Source of the DNA: Gracilaria gracilis
Taxonomy: Eukaryota; Rhodophyta; Florideophyceae; Gracilariales; Gracilariaceae
Assembly: GCA_030374805.1 (NCBI GenBank)
Contig: JARGSG010000026.1
Span: 620,001-684,000 of the forward strand
Direction of reading: 5' to 3'
DNA: 64,000 nt
The notes under the pieces were generated by a model. It was not told where the DNA came from. It saw only the letters and a list, made by a program, of their open reading frames with translations, and ran no database searches. The translations under genes were made by a program, and so were the position numbers. Positions 33,877 to 46,999 of this stretch are shown in pieces. Position 1 is the stretch's first letter. Each line of letters opens with the position of its first letter.

Positions 33877-35762
33877 TGGGGCTGGAGACCTTCACATGCA
33901 AGGCCTCTTGCGCAGGTAGTTGGAAAGGATTTATTGAGCGCCTTCAATGTTTAACGGGAACCATGAAGTACAGAGGAATGGATTGGTCACTATGCGAGTG
34001 ACGGCCGCTGAACAATAAATCCAGGAATGGTGGTTTAACTATTTCTAGTAATGGGACTGAACTCGCAGTAGATAGCCTATCATTATTGTTTCCTGGGTTC
34101 TGTAAAGAGGGTTTTGTTGTTGGCTGTTGGTAAGTCGCCAGTACCGTATGTGCTAGTCTTTTGCACATCATTACGCGTACGTCGTTGGAATTTGTTTCGT
34201 ATATATTCTCCTCGGATGTCGTTGGTACGTCGCTGGTCATTCTGAGTTTCTCACTGGGAACTCCAAGTCACTGCAGAATTTCTAGGAATCATAATGCACA
34301 CAAGTTGATAAAAATAGGGGTAGAACTACCATTCGAATAGCATACAAGAAATAGAAGAGCTACAGTCTGTAGCGTACAGTTTAACTAAATGTGAAAATAT
34401 TGTTGCCATATTTGGAGCAGACACTGGGAACGACTTGGGGAGAAGAAGAGGGTGCTCCAACTTTATGTGGAGTAGCCAACATTTTTGCATCCTCCAAATT
34501 TTATCTTCTTGGAAAGCATTTGGTGTACAAATGCAGATCGAGCGACCTCGGGCAAGCCCTCTATTACGTGCGAAGATGACCAAAACGAACAATTTCAAGA
34601 CGGCTGTGCGTTCGTCACGTCTAAAAGTGTCTTTAGCTTATTGTCGTTGAGATTGTGATGGATTCTCATTTCATTGAGATTACTAGAAAGTGGTCTGAAG
34701 GAAGGCCTTTCTCCTAGTTAGGGCGAGAATTCTTCTTTGACCAGCAGACTTGGATGCAACTTAGAAGCTTTTCTAGGATAACAGTCCTGCTATGACATTA
34801 TGTAAGGGGTTATACATAGCCCCACTTGCACATTTATTTGCTTCTTGAAGAGCTGAACATAATTTTGGACGTTCGCGTTGATACCGATCTACGGGGTTCC
34901 GAGTTAATGCTCAATTGTTGCACTACCTACATGCCTAGGTGGTTGGTCTCATGGTCATCAAGATTGTCTTACTAGTTAGGTTAGAACGTTTCAGTTGAAA
35001 GAAGGATTCCGTCTCGGGGAAAATGAGCGTCAACTTAGACCACTAATTAGTACCAACAACAACATCTAAACGTCGTTCACAAAAGATATCATCGTGGTAA
35101 ATATCCATTGCGACGTAGCAGCGGAACAGGACTTCTTTTTGGCATCAATAACGCATCCGCAGAGCTTCATGTATTTCGTTTGGTTAGCTTTTATTTTACA
35201 TAATTGCTTGTATGCCAAGTATCAACAACAAACGAAGCACTAATCCAGGCAGAAGCGGAGATACCTGAGGAAGGAGCCAATTTTGTTGATGTGACGTCGC
35301 GCGTTGCGCACATGTGCGTTGTGACTGTTCCGTTACTGCTGTGACGCACAAGCTGCGTACACCCAGTGCATTGTGGGATAAACTGGTTTGGAAGATGTGT
35401 GTGGAGCGCGAGCGACGTAGCGCAGAGGATCGCAGGAGTCGGTCCGGCACGGCAAGGAAAGCAGGGACAAGATGGTGATCCCTCCTGTCTGCCTTCTCTC
35501 CTCGCGTCCATCGAGGTGGCAGACAGGCGCCATTTTAATTAAGCGGATTCACATCCGTATAGCCCAGCGATCTCCGTATACCTGAGCTGTGCGGCAAGCA
35601 GCGCTAGCAGCGAGGCTTAAGTGATAGGTCGTGCCGTGGACACGAGCTGGCAATGCCAATTTAGCACACTCCCTCCACTCGCTCCAATCCGAGAAAAACC
35701 ACTATGGATACGGTTTGGGTGAGCAACGACGTAGGTGCGCAGTAGTACTCCAGTCAGACTTA
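33877..35762. other. Non-coding stretch between CACTA and piggyBac
   Basis: No gene is supported. Short open frames at 33944-34240 and 35191-35511 (both -) have no recognisable features. The part 33877-35190 is AT-rich and may be the 3' end of the CACTA element; 35280-35480 is richer in CpG. Confidence 0.4.
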
Positions 35763-35766
35763 TTAA

Positions 35767-35777
35767 CCCTTTGGACA
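35767..35777 (+). repeat. piggyBac left terminal inverted repeat
   Basis: CCCTTTGGACA directly after TTAA; perfect inverse of the right end. Confidence 0.92.
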
Positions 35778-36040
35778 TTAAAAGCTTATATATGTTAAAA
35801 TAGACTTAACATGCGAATGTCATTGAGTGTGGTCGAGAACACTTGGTAGTGAGCGAGCCAAGTGTTCACTATTCTTATGTGTAGCTCACTAGAAATAAGC
35901 CAACTGAACGTCATTGGCCGTCGCTAGATTTTAAGGCAACAGCACCAATAACGAAGAGTTTGGAGGTCCCCTGCTATCTCGAGATATCAAGAGCTACCAC
36001 GTTTCCTTTTCGCCCGACCTCATAATTTGCACTCCTGGGA

Positions 36041-38254
36041 GTGTCTGTATGTCCATGGGCCTCCTCGGACATTGAACGAAATTTGGAGATCGATCTCATG
36101 CGCATTCGCAGCTCAAAATCCTGCAAAGGCCATGACACCCACCAAAACAAACTGCCACGGCCGGATTTCGTTCTCTCACAATCGCGCTCTGCTCTGCTTT
36201 CTTACCCTCCGTGCTACGAAAATATGACCTCAATGCTAAACTACGCCTCACACTGCTGCAGTAATGAAGAAGACAATACTGTCGAGAACGCCGCGGAGTG
36301 TAACGTTAAGGCCGCAGGAGAGACTTGTGAGGACGCCGGTGATGAGAAGGAATTTGTTATAAGAGCTTTGGAGCCAGCGGAGAAGACAGAGTTGTACGAA
36401 AGTGTAAAATACTGTGGTAAATGGCAAAAAAGAAGTGGGCTGCACTTGATGAAACCGCAGCTTATCAGGCGCGCCTTTGCGCACAAGAAAGAGCTGGGAC
36501 TGTTTAGTTTGTTTCTCAACGGCTCCTACCTGAACTGTGTCAGAGGGTGGACGAGTAAAGAAGTGCTTGAGCGTGGTAAACGAACAAAACCTCTGAGGAT
36601 GGACGAGCTGCTTGCGTATCTGGGTCTTGAGCTTGCAGCGTCGGTCCCCTGCCTCAATCGACTACGAGATTATTGGTGCAATTCTGAGCTGGTTGGCATT
36701 CCTTTCTTCAAGAAGGTGATGGGACGTGACGCTTTTATGAATATTCGTTCTTGTCTCCGAACATATGCCGAATATGATACAAACGTGGCACTGGTCGATC
36801 CCTTTTGGCATAGTCGGCCACTTTTCGAGCACTTTCCCAGAAATGCCGCTTCGATGGCTGTCCGGGTTGGGGTCAGCTCGTTAGACGAGAATACTGTGCG
36901 ATGCAAAGGACGCACTTCAGCCCGCTCGTATATGAAGTGCAAGCTGGTAAAGATCGGTATCAGATTCTACGCTGTCGTGGGGGGGACGCATGCGTATCTA
37001 CATAGTTTTCAGGATAGCGGCTCTGGGATTAGGAATGGCCAAAGTTTTGTGCAAAGGTATATTACGCTGTTCGCAACCTCAGAGGAGCAGTGGATCGCAA
37101 GGTGGACGAGACTCTGGTTCAAAAGAAATCGCCCTCGACATTATGGTGTGCCCCAATGGCACACCAGACACAGCAGTACCCTTTACCTGGTCAAGGAGGG
37201 TTGCTTGTGATGGACAACTTCTACACCAGACACGTCTTAGCGCGCCAGCTGTTCTGTCTTAGTGACGGCGATTGTAGAATTCTTGGAACTGTTCGATTCA
37301 CCAATGTAGATGGCATCAACCGTCTAGCGCTACGCGAGGCCATTGACGACCTCAAACATGCCGCACGGGGAGCATGGCGCCTTGTACAAGTGTTTGAGAA
37401 GGGAAGTGGATCCATTGCGGCGAAGAATATCGCGAAGAATGCGGGATTTATTGTGTTCAAAGATAGGTCTGTAGTTTCTTTTTATTCGAACGATCTAGCA
37501 GGAACACCGACATCTCGTATTCACGGACCGGACGATTATGCCATTACTTGCGTTCACGGGTTAGCTCCACTGCAGAGATGGACTGGTGAAGAATCGTTGC
37601 AATGCACAACACTCAAGGTGCCATCTATTATCGTTGCATAACCTGTTCATGAACGGCGTCGATAGGTTCGACCAATTCCGTTCAACGATGGCGAATCTTA
37701 GGAAGGAGCGCAGGTTCACGATGAATATTCTCACCTTCATCTTAAACGCCGCCATTATCAACGCCCATGCTCTGCTCGAGGCGATCTCCAACCCCGGTGA
37801 CGTCATCATTGACGCTTGGCGCATGAAGCGAAACCTCATTCAGCAGATTGTGCACGACCACCTCGAATACAAGCAGACCGGAGCTGCGCTCACGCCTATC
37901 ACATCCGCTACTCACAGCATTGATGGGAGCGTTATTCCAAACTCCACTCCTGCCTCGCGTCATGTTCCGCTGGAAACTCAGGGGCGAAAGAGCCTACATT
38001 GCCTTCTATGCAGTCTCCTTCCAGCATGTGATCGAGGGCGATACACAATGTATTCATGCACAGAATGTGGTCGCGGCTTTCATGTCAATTGTTTTCATTT
38101 CTTCCATGAACCAGATTCCGTACGAGATACCCGTCCAGCTGTTAACACTGCAATCTTACGGGCAAAAGCAAAACTATCTTCTAAAGCACATCGAAACAGA
38201 CGCAATAAAGTCACAGCTAGTGTTTCTACCGCCAAAGTACTGTTCAAATCGTAA
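36041..38254 (+). pseudogene. piggyBac transposase
   Basis: DDE_Tnp_1_7 family. The helical N-terminal part reads YLGLELAASVPCLNRLRDYW and IPFFKKVMGRDAFMNI. The catalytic Asp residues are in SSLDENTVRCKGR (near 36890), VMDNFYTRHVLARQLF (near 37205) and NGVDRFDQF (near 37655). A cysteine-rich C-terminal domain (CLLC...CTECGRGFHVNC, 38000-38090) is the usual end-binding finger. The frame changes near 37085-37110 and near 37625. Translation may start at 36041 or at 36224 (MTSMLNYASH). The transposase cuts at TTAA, which matches the flanking duplication. Confidence 0.85.
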
Positions 38255-38255
38255 A

Positions 38256-38699
38256 CTAATGCTGCTTGAATTTCATGTACGCTCCTGTTTTTTCTGGCCA
38301 AATTTTTTTGATGCCTTTAAGCGCGCAGTGAGGTATCTGGACGCGCTTTCTATTGCCCAGTATGCCATACCTCTCGTAGATAAAGCATTTGTAGGCCTGT
38401 TTGCGAGCTTCATTATTGTTCACGGCATACGCCCCAATAGCCGGATACACCATTGCTGTCTTGCCTACTACAGAGGGACCCAACTGCATCCAGTAGCAGG
38501 GGGTTCCTTCGCAGATGCTGCACGTAACGTCTTCGTTGTCGGCAGTCACCTCAGCAATGTCCAGGTGGGCCTCATGTAGTTCAGTCTTCAACGTCTCTTC
38601 TCCCGCCGATGGTGCACTAGCGCTCCCAGCTCCATGCGCTGTATCTGTTTTCGGTGAAGAGTAATTTATACCTTGTGGTATATCTTCATCCATGTTCAT
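38256..38699 (-). CDS. Small convergent gene inside the piggyBac element
   Basis: Intact frame of 147 residues. The first 55 are acidic and polar. A conserved-looking core follows: CSICEGTPCYWMQLGP, then NNNEARKQAYKCFIYERYGILGNRKR, VQIPHCALKGIKKIWP and GAYMKFKQ. The Cys pairs suggest metal binding. Its stop lies one base from the transposase stop on the other strand, and its start is about 300 bp inside the right inverted repeat, so it belongs to the element. I do not recognise a named family and assign no function; a helper for transposition or regulation is possible. Confidence 0.7.
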   Translation of the reverse strand: MNMDEDIPQGINYSSPKTDTAHGAGSASAPSAGEETLKTELHEAHLDIAEVTADNEDVTCSICEGTPCYWMQLGPSVVGKTAMVYPAIGAYAVNNNEARKQAYKCFIYERYGILGNRKRVQIPHCALKGIKKIWPEKTGAYMKFKQH

Positions 38700-38987
38700 G
38701 ACTTTGTAGATGAAATGTGGCTAGTCACAGAGAGAGACCACAAAGCGGTGAGGTGCAAACAAAAACAGGAGAGGTATCACGTCCCCAGGTAGACGTTAGT
38801 CGTTTGTCTCGATCCGTATAATGCACTTATAAAGTTCATTGAACCGTTTGTGCGTGTGCCAAAGGCACACACACAAGTGTGCTTTTCAATCAAATGTAGA
38901 GTCCCCATAGCCACACGCTAAACGAGATACGTGCGAATCTCATTGGTCTTTGCTAATGTCTATGCCTGTGGAGGTAAGAATTCTCAG

Positions 38988-38998
38988 TGTCCAAAGGG
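38988..38998 (-). repeat. piggyBac right terminal inverted repeat
   Basis: TGTCCAAAGGG directly before TTAA; perfect inverse of the left end. Confidence 0.92.
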
Positions 38999-39440
38999 TT
39001 AACGGGGTGTAGAAAAACAGAACATTATCTGCAAAAGCTGCATTCCATAGAAAGAACTAAAGTTTGTCTATGCCAACAAAAACGGCATTAGACTAGAACA
39101 AAAAAAGATATCCCTGTAAAATATAAAGACAATTTCATAAAGACGGCACAATACCGCGTGTTAACAAACCACCTGTTTACGCGGCAGATTTCCTCTTGCA
39201 ATGGTTTAGCCATGCGCAGCATCGACCGTGTAGGAGTAAAACTGTTCTCCACATTAGAGGAAACGAAACGAAACAACCAAACTAACAAAAATATTGTAGC
39301 ACTGCGCATACCATGGCGCCGCACTTTCCAGCACTCAAAAGTCAAAGTACTAAAAAATCAAAACGGCAGCACGCTTCAGTTCACTTTCAGCTTATATCAA
39401 AAAGCATAGCGACAGTGAACCCACCAAAAAGAAGCACGCA

Positions 39441-41195
39441 GTGATACAGCCATTGATGTGGTCTCCCACACGCAAACGCAACGCGTGTCTGGGTGCAATA
39501 AGCGCGCGGTATCATTCCACCGTCGACATGATAACTGTCTTACTTGCGGCGAGGGACGAAAGCACCCAATCACCAGAAGAGGTGCCCAGCGCGACAGATT
39601 TGCCAAAGCGTGGTGGTCGGCCACCCTCGTTCGTGGATTTGCAGCCTTGTGCCCGTCGAGAAGTGGAGACCATGCATGGTCGTCGAAGTGTGCTCAGGCC
39701 GCAAATACGGTTGTTCAACGAAGCTGCAGATCGAAAGGACTCCGGGCGTTTCTTCAACAATTCGACCATTAATATCGCCCGAGAAAACCGAGGCAGCGGA
39801 GAGCTCACGGGTTATTCAAACGCAGCTCGAGTCCGCAATAGTTCTGGGACACAAGAAGATTCGGTGCGTAGGTACCCAAAACGATAGCGAAAAACCAGGT
39901 ACTTCGTCGTGAAAAAGAACTATACCACCAGTACACGTGACCAACATAGAGCGGCCGGTACACCATGCAGAGATCCAGATGTTGCCTGGACTTTCGACAA
40001 TATCACAGCGACCACGAATTTTTCAAGCAAGAGTGATGGTTTGTTCCAGTTAGAACATATAGCAGGAGACATACGTCCCTACTCCGCCAAAAAAAGTCTT
40101 GATCTCATTGGCGATGTCCCGTTCACATGGTGTCCAAAATGTCCCGGCGTGCAGTTAAAAGATGATGTTTCAAGTCGGTATGGGCTTTACGACGGCAGTA
40201 ACGACAACCAACTGTGGTCAATAGATGAGTTCCAGTTTGTAGAGGCCGATTGCGTCCTTCCAGGGCAACGGGGCGTGAAAAGGTACAGCGGACCTGCTTA
40301 TTATGCAAGAAACAAGGAGGAGCCTCATTGGGGTTGGAGCCGGGAAGCCTTGAACAGTATATCAGGCCCAGGACTGGCTGCCGCATTAACCCGTCAAGGC
40401 ATTTGAAAAGGCTAGTTGTATTTTGAAGTGCAAAGAAGAGGCAACCGAGTATCATTAATGCCACGCGATACAATCTCGGCCACTGATGCATTGGATCATT
40501 ATTGCACGTTTAATCCTCGACGGCCAGTTCGTGTCAGTTCCCCGGGTAATCGTCTACACTATTCAGGTACCAAACGATACAAACTGCCCTGCGAGCACAT
40601 GCTCATTAACGACACAGACCAGTTCTGTGGGCAAGCATCCGTCATTAATGCCGCAGCGCGCATGGAAAGCTTGCGATATACGAGACACACACTTCTTTCC
40701 GCGGAGCTTCCAGGATTAGCAAATCTTACTGATGCAAGTAGATGGCTACACGAGAAGCCTGTTTGGTTGAGATTGGATAGATTAACACTGAAAGCACAAC
40801 ACCAGGACCATTTCCAATGGGTTACAGAACAGAAACAAGGCGTAGTAGTAGTCGATGTATTAAGGCTACGCGCAAGCAATGTTGACCATGTGGTATGCAT
40901 TGAAGCTGAAAAATCTCACATTCTTGATGCCGTTGAACCGTGCCCAATGACATTGTCTTACGAAGCGTTTCAAAGTTATCTCGGTGGATCTGGTGAGGAA
41001 ATACGGTTGATGGAGATTCGAAGAACAGTGCTTAATAGAAGAAGATAAACCTTTCAATTGTGTTTCAGGCGCTTCGCGTACTGCAGAGTGGAATCGGTAA
41101 TCTTTCCCGTCATCATGACTGAATTTAGGCGATGGAACATCACTATGGTTCGTCGGTGTTATCGGAATGCTAGGTTGGCGTTCAAAAATGACCGA
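39441..41195 (-). mobile_element. Fragment of a second Ty1/copia copy with its antisense gene
   Basis: The + strand part (about 39441-41048) is a diverged relative of the antisense gene at 10863-12593, sharing LWSIDE, YSGPAYYARN, NSISGPGLAAAL, DQFC and HILDAVEP blocks. Just beyond, on -, about 140 bp (41195-41054) match the last residues of copia pol (MFHRLNSVMM against MFCRLNTVMM). The two stop codons are 5 bp apart. The rest of the copia element is missing and the copy is broken in a few places, so it is older than the first. It starts about 440 bp right of the piggyBac element. Confidence 0.7.
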
Positions 41196-41695
41196 ATGAA
41201 AACGAACGAAAAACCGGTGAGTTTATCCAAATTTGGAAGTGCTAATTTCCGAAAATATTTCCACATTTCCACTTGTGCTAGTTTTTTTCGAAAGAATTAT
41301 TCCCAATTGTTTCCAGCTTTGCTAGTTTGGATGGAAGGGAAACTAGCATACTTCTTTCGTTTATGGTAGTTTCGCAGCACAATGTAACTGTGTTGGTGTC
41401 ACTTACGTTCATGTATACGGGGGCGAATAGCGAGATAGACACTTAGATAGAAACTTAAATAGCTGTTTATCGAATAGGAATAGGAGTATACAAAGAGATC
41501 GAATACCTTTTCAGTTTGTGGGGATCGGTTCACTAGTCAACACCTTTCATATTAAGCATTCGTTTACTAAATATATGAAACGCCTTCGAATCACGTGCAA
41601 TCATCCCCATCACTCTGTCCCACCATCCGTGCGCCATATTACGCTCCCTTCTACGTACCACCAATCCTGTACAACACCCCCCAACCTTCCCCGTC
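41196..41695. other. AT-rich gap left of the first Plavaka-like element
   Basis: No gene seen. It probably contains the left end of the element; TTTCC-rich inverted motifs occur near 41230-41330, but no clear terminal repeat was found. Confidence 0.35.
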
Positions 41696-44600
41696 ATGCC
41701 CAACTGCTGCTTTGAAGACAGCTCCTTCTTCGCACGCACCGTCCCTGCCATCCAAAGGCACCAGAGGAGATGCCCCAATCGCCTCAACCCAAACAAGCGT
41801 TTCCTCTCCCCAGACGGAGGCCTCCCTTACTTCCCCCCACGCATCAAGCGTCACAAGTCTACCCCCCACCTCCATACACCTCCCCCTTTCACAAACCGAC
41901 CTTCCGACAACGTCCCCATCGCAGACGACGACTCTTACCACCACCAGCAACTCTCCCTCTCCCTCCATACCCAGGACGCCTACCACATCACCACCACCCT
42001 CGTCTGCTCCATCTCCCTCTCCTATACTCCCCCTCCTCCCCCTTTCTTCCCCCTCCTCAACAACCCCCACCTCGAACGCATGGTCTTCTACATCTCTTCC
42101 ATCGCCTCCTCCCTGGGCCTCCGAAGGGCTGGCGAACTCATCTCCCTCCTCCGCGACCCCGCCTTTTCCACACCCGGCTTCCACAACGCCGTCTCCTCCG
42201 CCTCCCAGTGTTTCAAACTTCAAACAGACCTCTTCCAACACCGAGTCAGCAACATCGGCGTCGCTCCCACCACCCTCTACGACCCACAGCAGCTCTTCTC
42301 TACCACCATCTTCCGAAAGGACCCCATCCAGGTCCTCAAACAACAACTCGCCCTCGCACACTTCCACAACACCTTCTTCCGCCCCGTCTCCCACAAAACA
42401 ACTTCCGGCTCTCCCGCTTTCGCCCACCCCATGGCCTCCACCCTCGGAAAAGAAGCAGTCCCCGCCCTCAAAGCCGCAATCATGCACTCCTCCGACGACT
42501 CCTGCATCTGGCACACACCCGACTCCACCGGTATCGACTCCTTCATCGGCTTGGTCCCAATCTACTCCGACAAGTCCTCCATTTCCCTCCAATCCTCTTC
42601 CATCACCTCCTACCCCCTTCACATCACCCTTCTCAAGTTCTCCGATGCCTTCCGTCGCAAATGCATCACCGAACACCTCACCCTTCTCGGATACTTTCCA
42701 ACCTCCTTCCTCCCAACCAACCCCTCCCAAGACCACGACTCCATCCCTCAAACCTCCTCTCACATCCCCCGCCACACCGAAATGGAACTCAATCAGCTCG
42801 CCATCTCCAACCTCCTCGGCCCCCTCCTCTCCTGCGGTCTCAACGGCTTCCCCTTCCGTGACGCCCATGGATTTCTCCGCCACTGTCACCCAATCATCGC
42901 CAGCTACTGCGCCGACATCCCCGAAGCAAAAAGCATCGTCGCCATCTCCCACGGAACCCGCCCCCAACACCCTTGTCATAGATGCACCGTCTTCCGCACA
43001 GACCTCCCCCTACACATTCAATCCCCTTCCCCCCGAACTCAGCACCAGACCCTCGCCGCACGCAAATCAAACTTCACTCTCCTCCAACAATCACAAGACG
43101 CTTTCCTTGCTCGTAAGCCCAGAATCTCTCGCAACACAAAGGAAAAAGCCCTTGAAGCCCTCCACTCCCTCTCCCTCGCAAAGTACTCCTCCCTCTTCGA
43201 ATCATACCCTCTTCTCAACATCACCCTACTCCTCTCCTCTTACAACATCTTCACCTTCGAACCACTCCACAACTTCCACCTCGGCGTCTCCAAGCTCATC
43301 AAGCTCGCCGCCATCGAGAGACTCCGCTCAGAAGCACTCTTCACCACCCCCCGTTCCTCCAAGTCCCGTCGCCCCTTCAACTCCGTCCGCACTTCCATCC
43401 TCAAACATTCAAACGCCATCCTCTCCGCCACCGAAAACCACTCCCCCACAAACGGACCCCACATCGACTTCTCCCCTTCCGACAACGGTCAAACTCTCAA
43501 ATTTTTCTTCACTACCGACGGCTTGCGTGGTATGCTTGAAGCAAAAGACTACCGCGCACTCGACATGGTCTTCCTCTTCATCGACGCCTTCTTCGACCGA
43601 TGCTGTGACGAAGTCGATTCAGCTCCCATCACTTCCGTCTTCTCCAAGTACTCAGACCTCCTGCTCGCCTCCATGCGATACAAAACCTTGACCGAATGGA
43701 CCGACGCCCGCCTCACTGACCTCCCGAACCAAATACGCTCCTTCAAGCGCACAGCCGTACTCGCCCTCGGCCCCCACCACACTTCCAGCCTCGGAACCCT
43801 CAACTTCCACCTCCTCGACCACATTGTCGAGGACATTCGAGGCTTCGGAGGCCTCCACTTTAATGATTCCGGCATATTCGAGCACGCCCACACCCTCTTC
43901 AAGACCCACTACTCCAAAACCTCAAAGCGCAGGTCCACCGCACATCAAGAAACCATTCGTGACATCCACCGCTCCAACGCCATTAAGGACTGGAATCCCG
44001 TCTCCACAAACCCTTCCATAACCTCCTCCTCCCCTGGCCTCGCTTCCCCCCTCCAATCCCGAGAACCCGGTTTCGTCCGTGATGGCAAACATATCTCTTT
44101 CGCTGACCTAATCACTGCCCACAAACTCATTCGCCCCAATCCTCACCTCCCTCACAAATCTCTTCAAAACCTCTTCCCCCCCCGATACCCTATCCATTCT
44201 TGCACAATTCGGAAGAGACGCCCTCCCATCCTTCATCACCCTCTCTCTCGAAGTCCTACAACTCACTGACAACTCCCCCGCCCTCCGTCAGGCTCGACTC
44301 ACCATAGTCAACTCCGCTTACGTCGTCGGCGGTTACATCCCAACACTCGACAACTACATTGAAGAGCGGAACGAGCTCGCGCCCCAGGATCCTCCAGTCC
44401 CTCTCATTCAACGAATTTTTGCCACCCCCTTCTTCGGTCCATCCAAGTCCCTAAAGTTCTCCCACGTTCTCGTCGCCGGCTCCATCTCCCCACCCTCCAT
44501 ATCCATCGTCTGGGTCTGCAAACTTATCTCCCTTCTTCGTTTCGCCCTTCCTTCTTCAACTTCTGCTCCCAAGGAGTTCGCCTTCGTCCAGTTCATGGAA

Positions 44601-44906
44601 CTCGTCCCACCCAGCGCCGACGACGATCTCACCCTCAACTGGGTTTGCCTCCGATGGACAACAGACGACGAACATAACCACACCATCCACCCAGTTCCCA
44701 TCTCTACCCACTCCACTTCCGAGAACGTTTCCCCTTGGTATGGACTCATCCCCTCTTCCTCCATCCTTGGCTCCGTTCATGTTCTCCGCCAGAACTACCC
44801 TGCTCCTCCCTTCACTTCTCGTCTACACTGGCGCTTTCACCGATTCTATCTCAATCGGTTCTATCGAGACCCCACTGCCAAGCCTTATTTACCATCTGAC
44901 ACGTAG
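41696..44906 (+). pseudogene. Plavaka-like transposase, copy A
   Basis: The start carries a Cys/His cluster (CCFEDSSFF...IQRHQRRC) like the N-terminal finger of Plavaka proteins. Family blocks in order: SYPLHITLLKFSDAFRRKC with LLGYFPT (42609-42710); GFLRHCHPIIASYCADIPEAK (42870-42935); HPCHRC; FEPLHNFHLGVSKLI (43258-43305); LNFHLLDHIVEDIRGFGG and FEHAHTLFKTHY (43800-43910). The frame is open to 44269; after a run of eight C (44176-44183) the homologous tail (from LAQFGRDALPSFITL to SPWYGLIPSSS) continues in another frame to 44906. One indel in that run, real or a sequencing error, would explain it. Codons are extremely C-rich. Confidence 0.72.
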
Positions 44907-45064
44907 CCTCTATTCCCTCTTAGCTTCAGCTTCATAAAAATTTAAACCCGCTTCGTTTCAATTGGAAGGAGTGAAGATACGCATGACATGAGAAAGAAGA
45001 AGCATCTCTTCCCCATCCCACACATACCTCCACCCCTTCCCCCCCACTGCATCTCACCCCAGCC

Positions 45065-46999
45065 TTAGTAGCCCGCCTCTTCCCTATCATCAACCACTGT
45101 TTCTTCCCTGCGTTCCGCCCGGTGTGCCACCAACCGCCCGAAACTCGTGTCCTCCGGTCGACAGGCCGCTATGTAACAATCAAGAACTGCACATAGTCTC
45201 CGTGTTAGTTTTGCCATAAAATAGTCCTCTCTTACAGCTAGGTATATCTTCTCTCTCGATGGTACCCACAGCCCAAGTGTCGCAGTTCTTCCAGAGTTTC
45301 CCGACACACACCTCGGATCTCCATCCACAAACTCATCGTTCTCAAACTCCTCGGCATGCTCCTCCTGTAGCGATTACCAGGCTACCCCCAGTATTCCTTC
45401 AACAGTGCCAGGTAGATAATTCCCATACAAAGTAGAGAACAAAATCTGTTTTTGCCCTCCACGTCCCACAACCTCGTTCATAGTTTTCACCACACAGGCA
45501 ATCCAGGCGTCAAATCTTGCAAGGTGCATCACGGTTCCATCCACGTACTGCCGTTCACCGTTACTTTGCCTCTTCACTGCGTATCCCATATACTCCTCCA
45601 ACAGTGCCACCGCCATCCCATTCTTGAAGTACATATCTTCATCATCAACCTCCCATGGTGGCCAAACCGCACGAGACCCGGAATACGCAAGGTCTTCGAA
45701 CCGACTCGTTCTCCACGCACACAACTAATTCCCCCCGCCCTACTCCCTTCCCACCAGCTTCCCGCGCGCCTCCCCCATCTGCTGCTCTAGCTCTTCCCAT
45801 AGCTAAGTCCCCTCAGTATGTTTCGCACGTTTCACAATCAAATCATATCCAAGGATGGAAAATAACTTGTCGCGAGCCGCCCGCTTCCGTGTCCCAATCA
45901 CATCGCTTAATTTCTGCTTCATCCGCTGCCTCAGACACTTTTCCGCACGCACATTATCCACACACTCCTGTTTCCTTCCCGCTTCTCGTATCGTCTCCCA
46001 AGTATTTCCCATTATTTCTGTCTCCACCACATACTTCAACATCACATCACTTCCTCCCTCCGTTGATGGCGTATACGCCCTCATCTCATATGCCACTTGA
46101 TACGGGCACCGAGGTACCATCTCCTTCTCCCCAACCCAAAATATGCTGCCCTCGCTACTTTCTTCCACCGTCTCACTCCTGTTCTTCCAGCTCCTACCAA
46201 CGTTCTCCGTGTCTAAAAAGAGTTCTGACGCCTTCAACTTCGCGTAGTGGAGAATCTTATCGTATAAAGTCCTTGCAAATCCGTAAAAACATTCTGGCAC
46301 CTCTATATCATGCTTTCGACGCCCCTTCACTTCCTTCCCACACCCCCTTCGCTTCCTACCCTTCACAGCCTCCCTTAAACTTTCAATCAACACATTTTGC
46401 TGCTTCAGCTTCTCCCTCACCCGTTCCAATTCCTTCTGCGTGAGCTTCAAACTCACCATCATGGTATAGTGATTCTCCCTCATATTTTGCAGCTTCCCTT
46501 TCAACGAATTCACCCTCTCAACCAGTGCAGGCCTTGGAAACATGCGTAAGTTCTCTTCATCCCCTTCTGCTATTCCTGTGGTTCCCATTTCCCTTCCTCC
46601 GTTCCTCTCTCCACGATCCCCAGAATCTTCGACTCCTGCTTCATGCACATCGTCCTCAATCCGAACGGCATTATGCCTCACACGTATTCCTTCAGGGGTT
46701 CGTACCGCGGTTTCCACCAAGTTCCCTCCAGTTCTATGTTTGTTTCGGACAACGACATCTTCTCTTTCGAATACCCTCCCATCTACTGCTATATTGTCTC
46801 TCACATTTTCAATAACTGATTCAACACTGCTACGTCCTACAACTCTCCCGGGCAAATTGTCTGGGAGCCATTCCATCCTCTCCACATTGGCGTGGCTCCC
46901 CATTCCATCGCCCACACGCCCAATTCGCCTCCCAGTGTCCTCTGCGTTTCCAAGCTCCTTCATATGCCTCATACACCCCACTTCCTCTTCCTCCCACAT
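45065..46999 (-). pseudogene. Plavaka-element second protein (coiled coil), copy A
   Basis: One continuous frame broken only by in-frame stops (TAG near 45803, 45752 and 45737; TAA near 45374) with no frameshift. Order: a charged N-terminal part; a coiled coil (VERVNSLKGKLQNMRENHYT to VREKLKQQNVLIESLREAVK, about 46530-46380); a basic patch; then a C-terminal domain conserved with copy B. Shared phrases include TPSTEGG/TPSVEGG, LRQRMKQ-x-x-SDV, GYDLI-x-x-R, LARFDAW/LARLDAW, GGQK, and KIYLAVRE/KIYLTLRE. The family is not recognised. It ends about 160 bp from the transposase end, tail-to-tail. Confidence 0.65.

Larger units (their letters stand above)
35767..38998 (+). mobile_element. piggyBac DNA transposon with TTAA target duplication
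   Basis: Both ends are visible. The left end is TTAA (35763-35766) then CCCTTTGGACA; the right end is TGTCCAAAGGG then TTAA (38999-39002). The element is 3232 bp long. Inside are a transposase on + and a small gene on -, separated by one base between their stop codons. Each end has a subterminal hairpin: GAACACTTGG/CCAAGTGTTC at 35837-35867 and TTGTGCGTGTGCC/GGCACACACACAA at 38848-38876. A short direct motif (TGCGAAT-x-TCATTG) occurs near both ends. Intact ends and duplication suggest a fairly recent insertion. Confidence 0.92.

Noticed and set aside
35191-35511. 106-codon - strand frame
   Set aside because: No domain, overlapped by two other frames of similar length, and no neighbour logic.
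41651-42979. 442-codon - strand frame rich in Gly, Glu and Val
   Set aside because: Shadow of the transposase caused by the same base skew.
41595-43691. Long + strand Ser/Pro/Thr-rich open frame of 698 codons
   Set aside because: It overlaps the Plavaka-like transposase in another frame; the extreme C-richness removes stops from all frames. It has no domain and no homologue in copy B.
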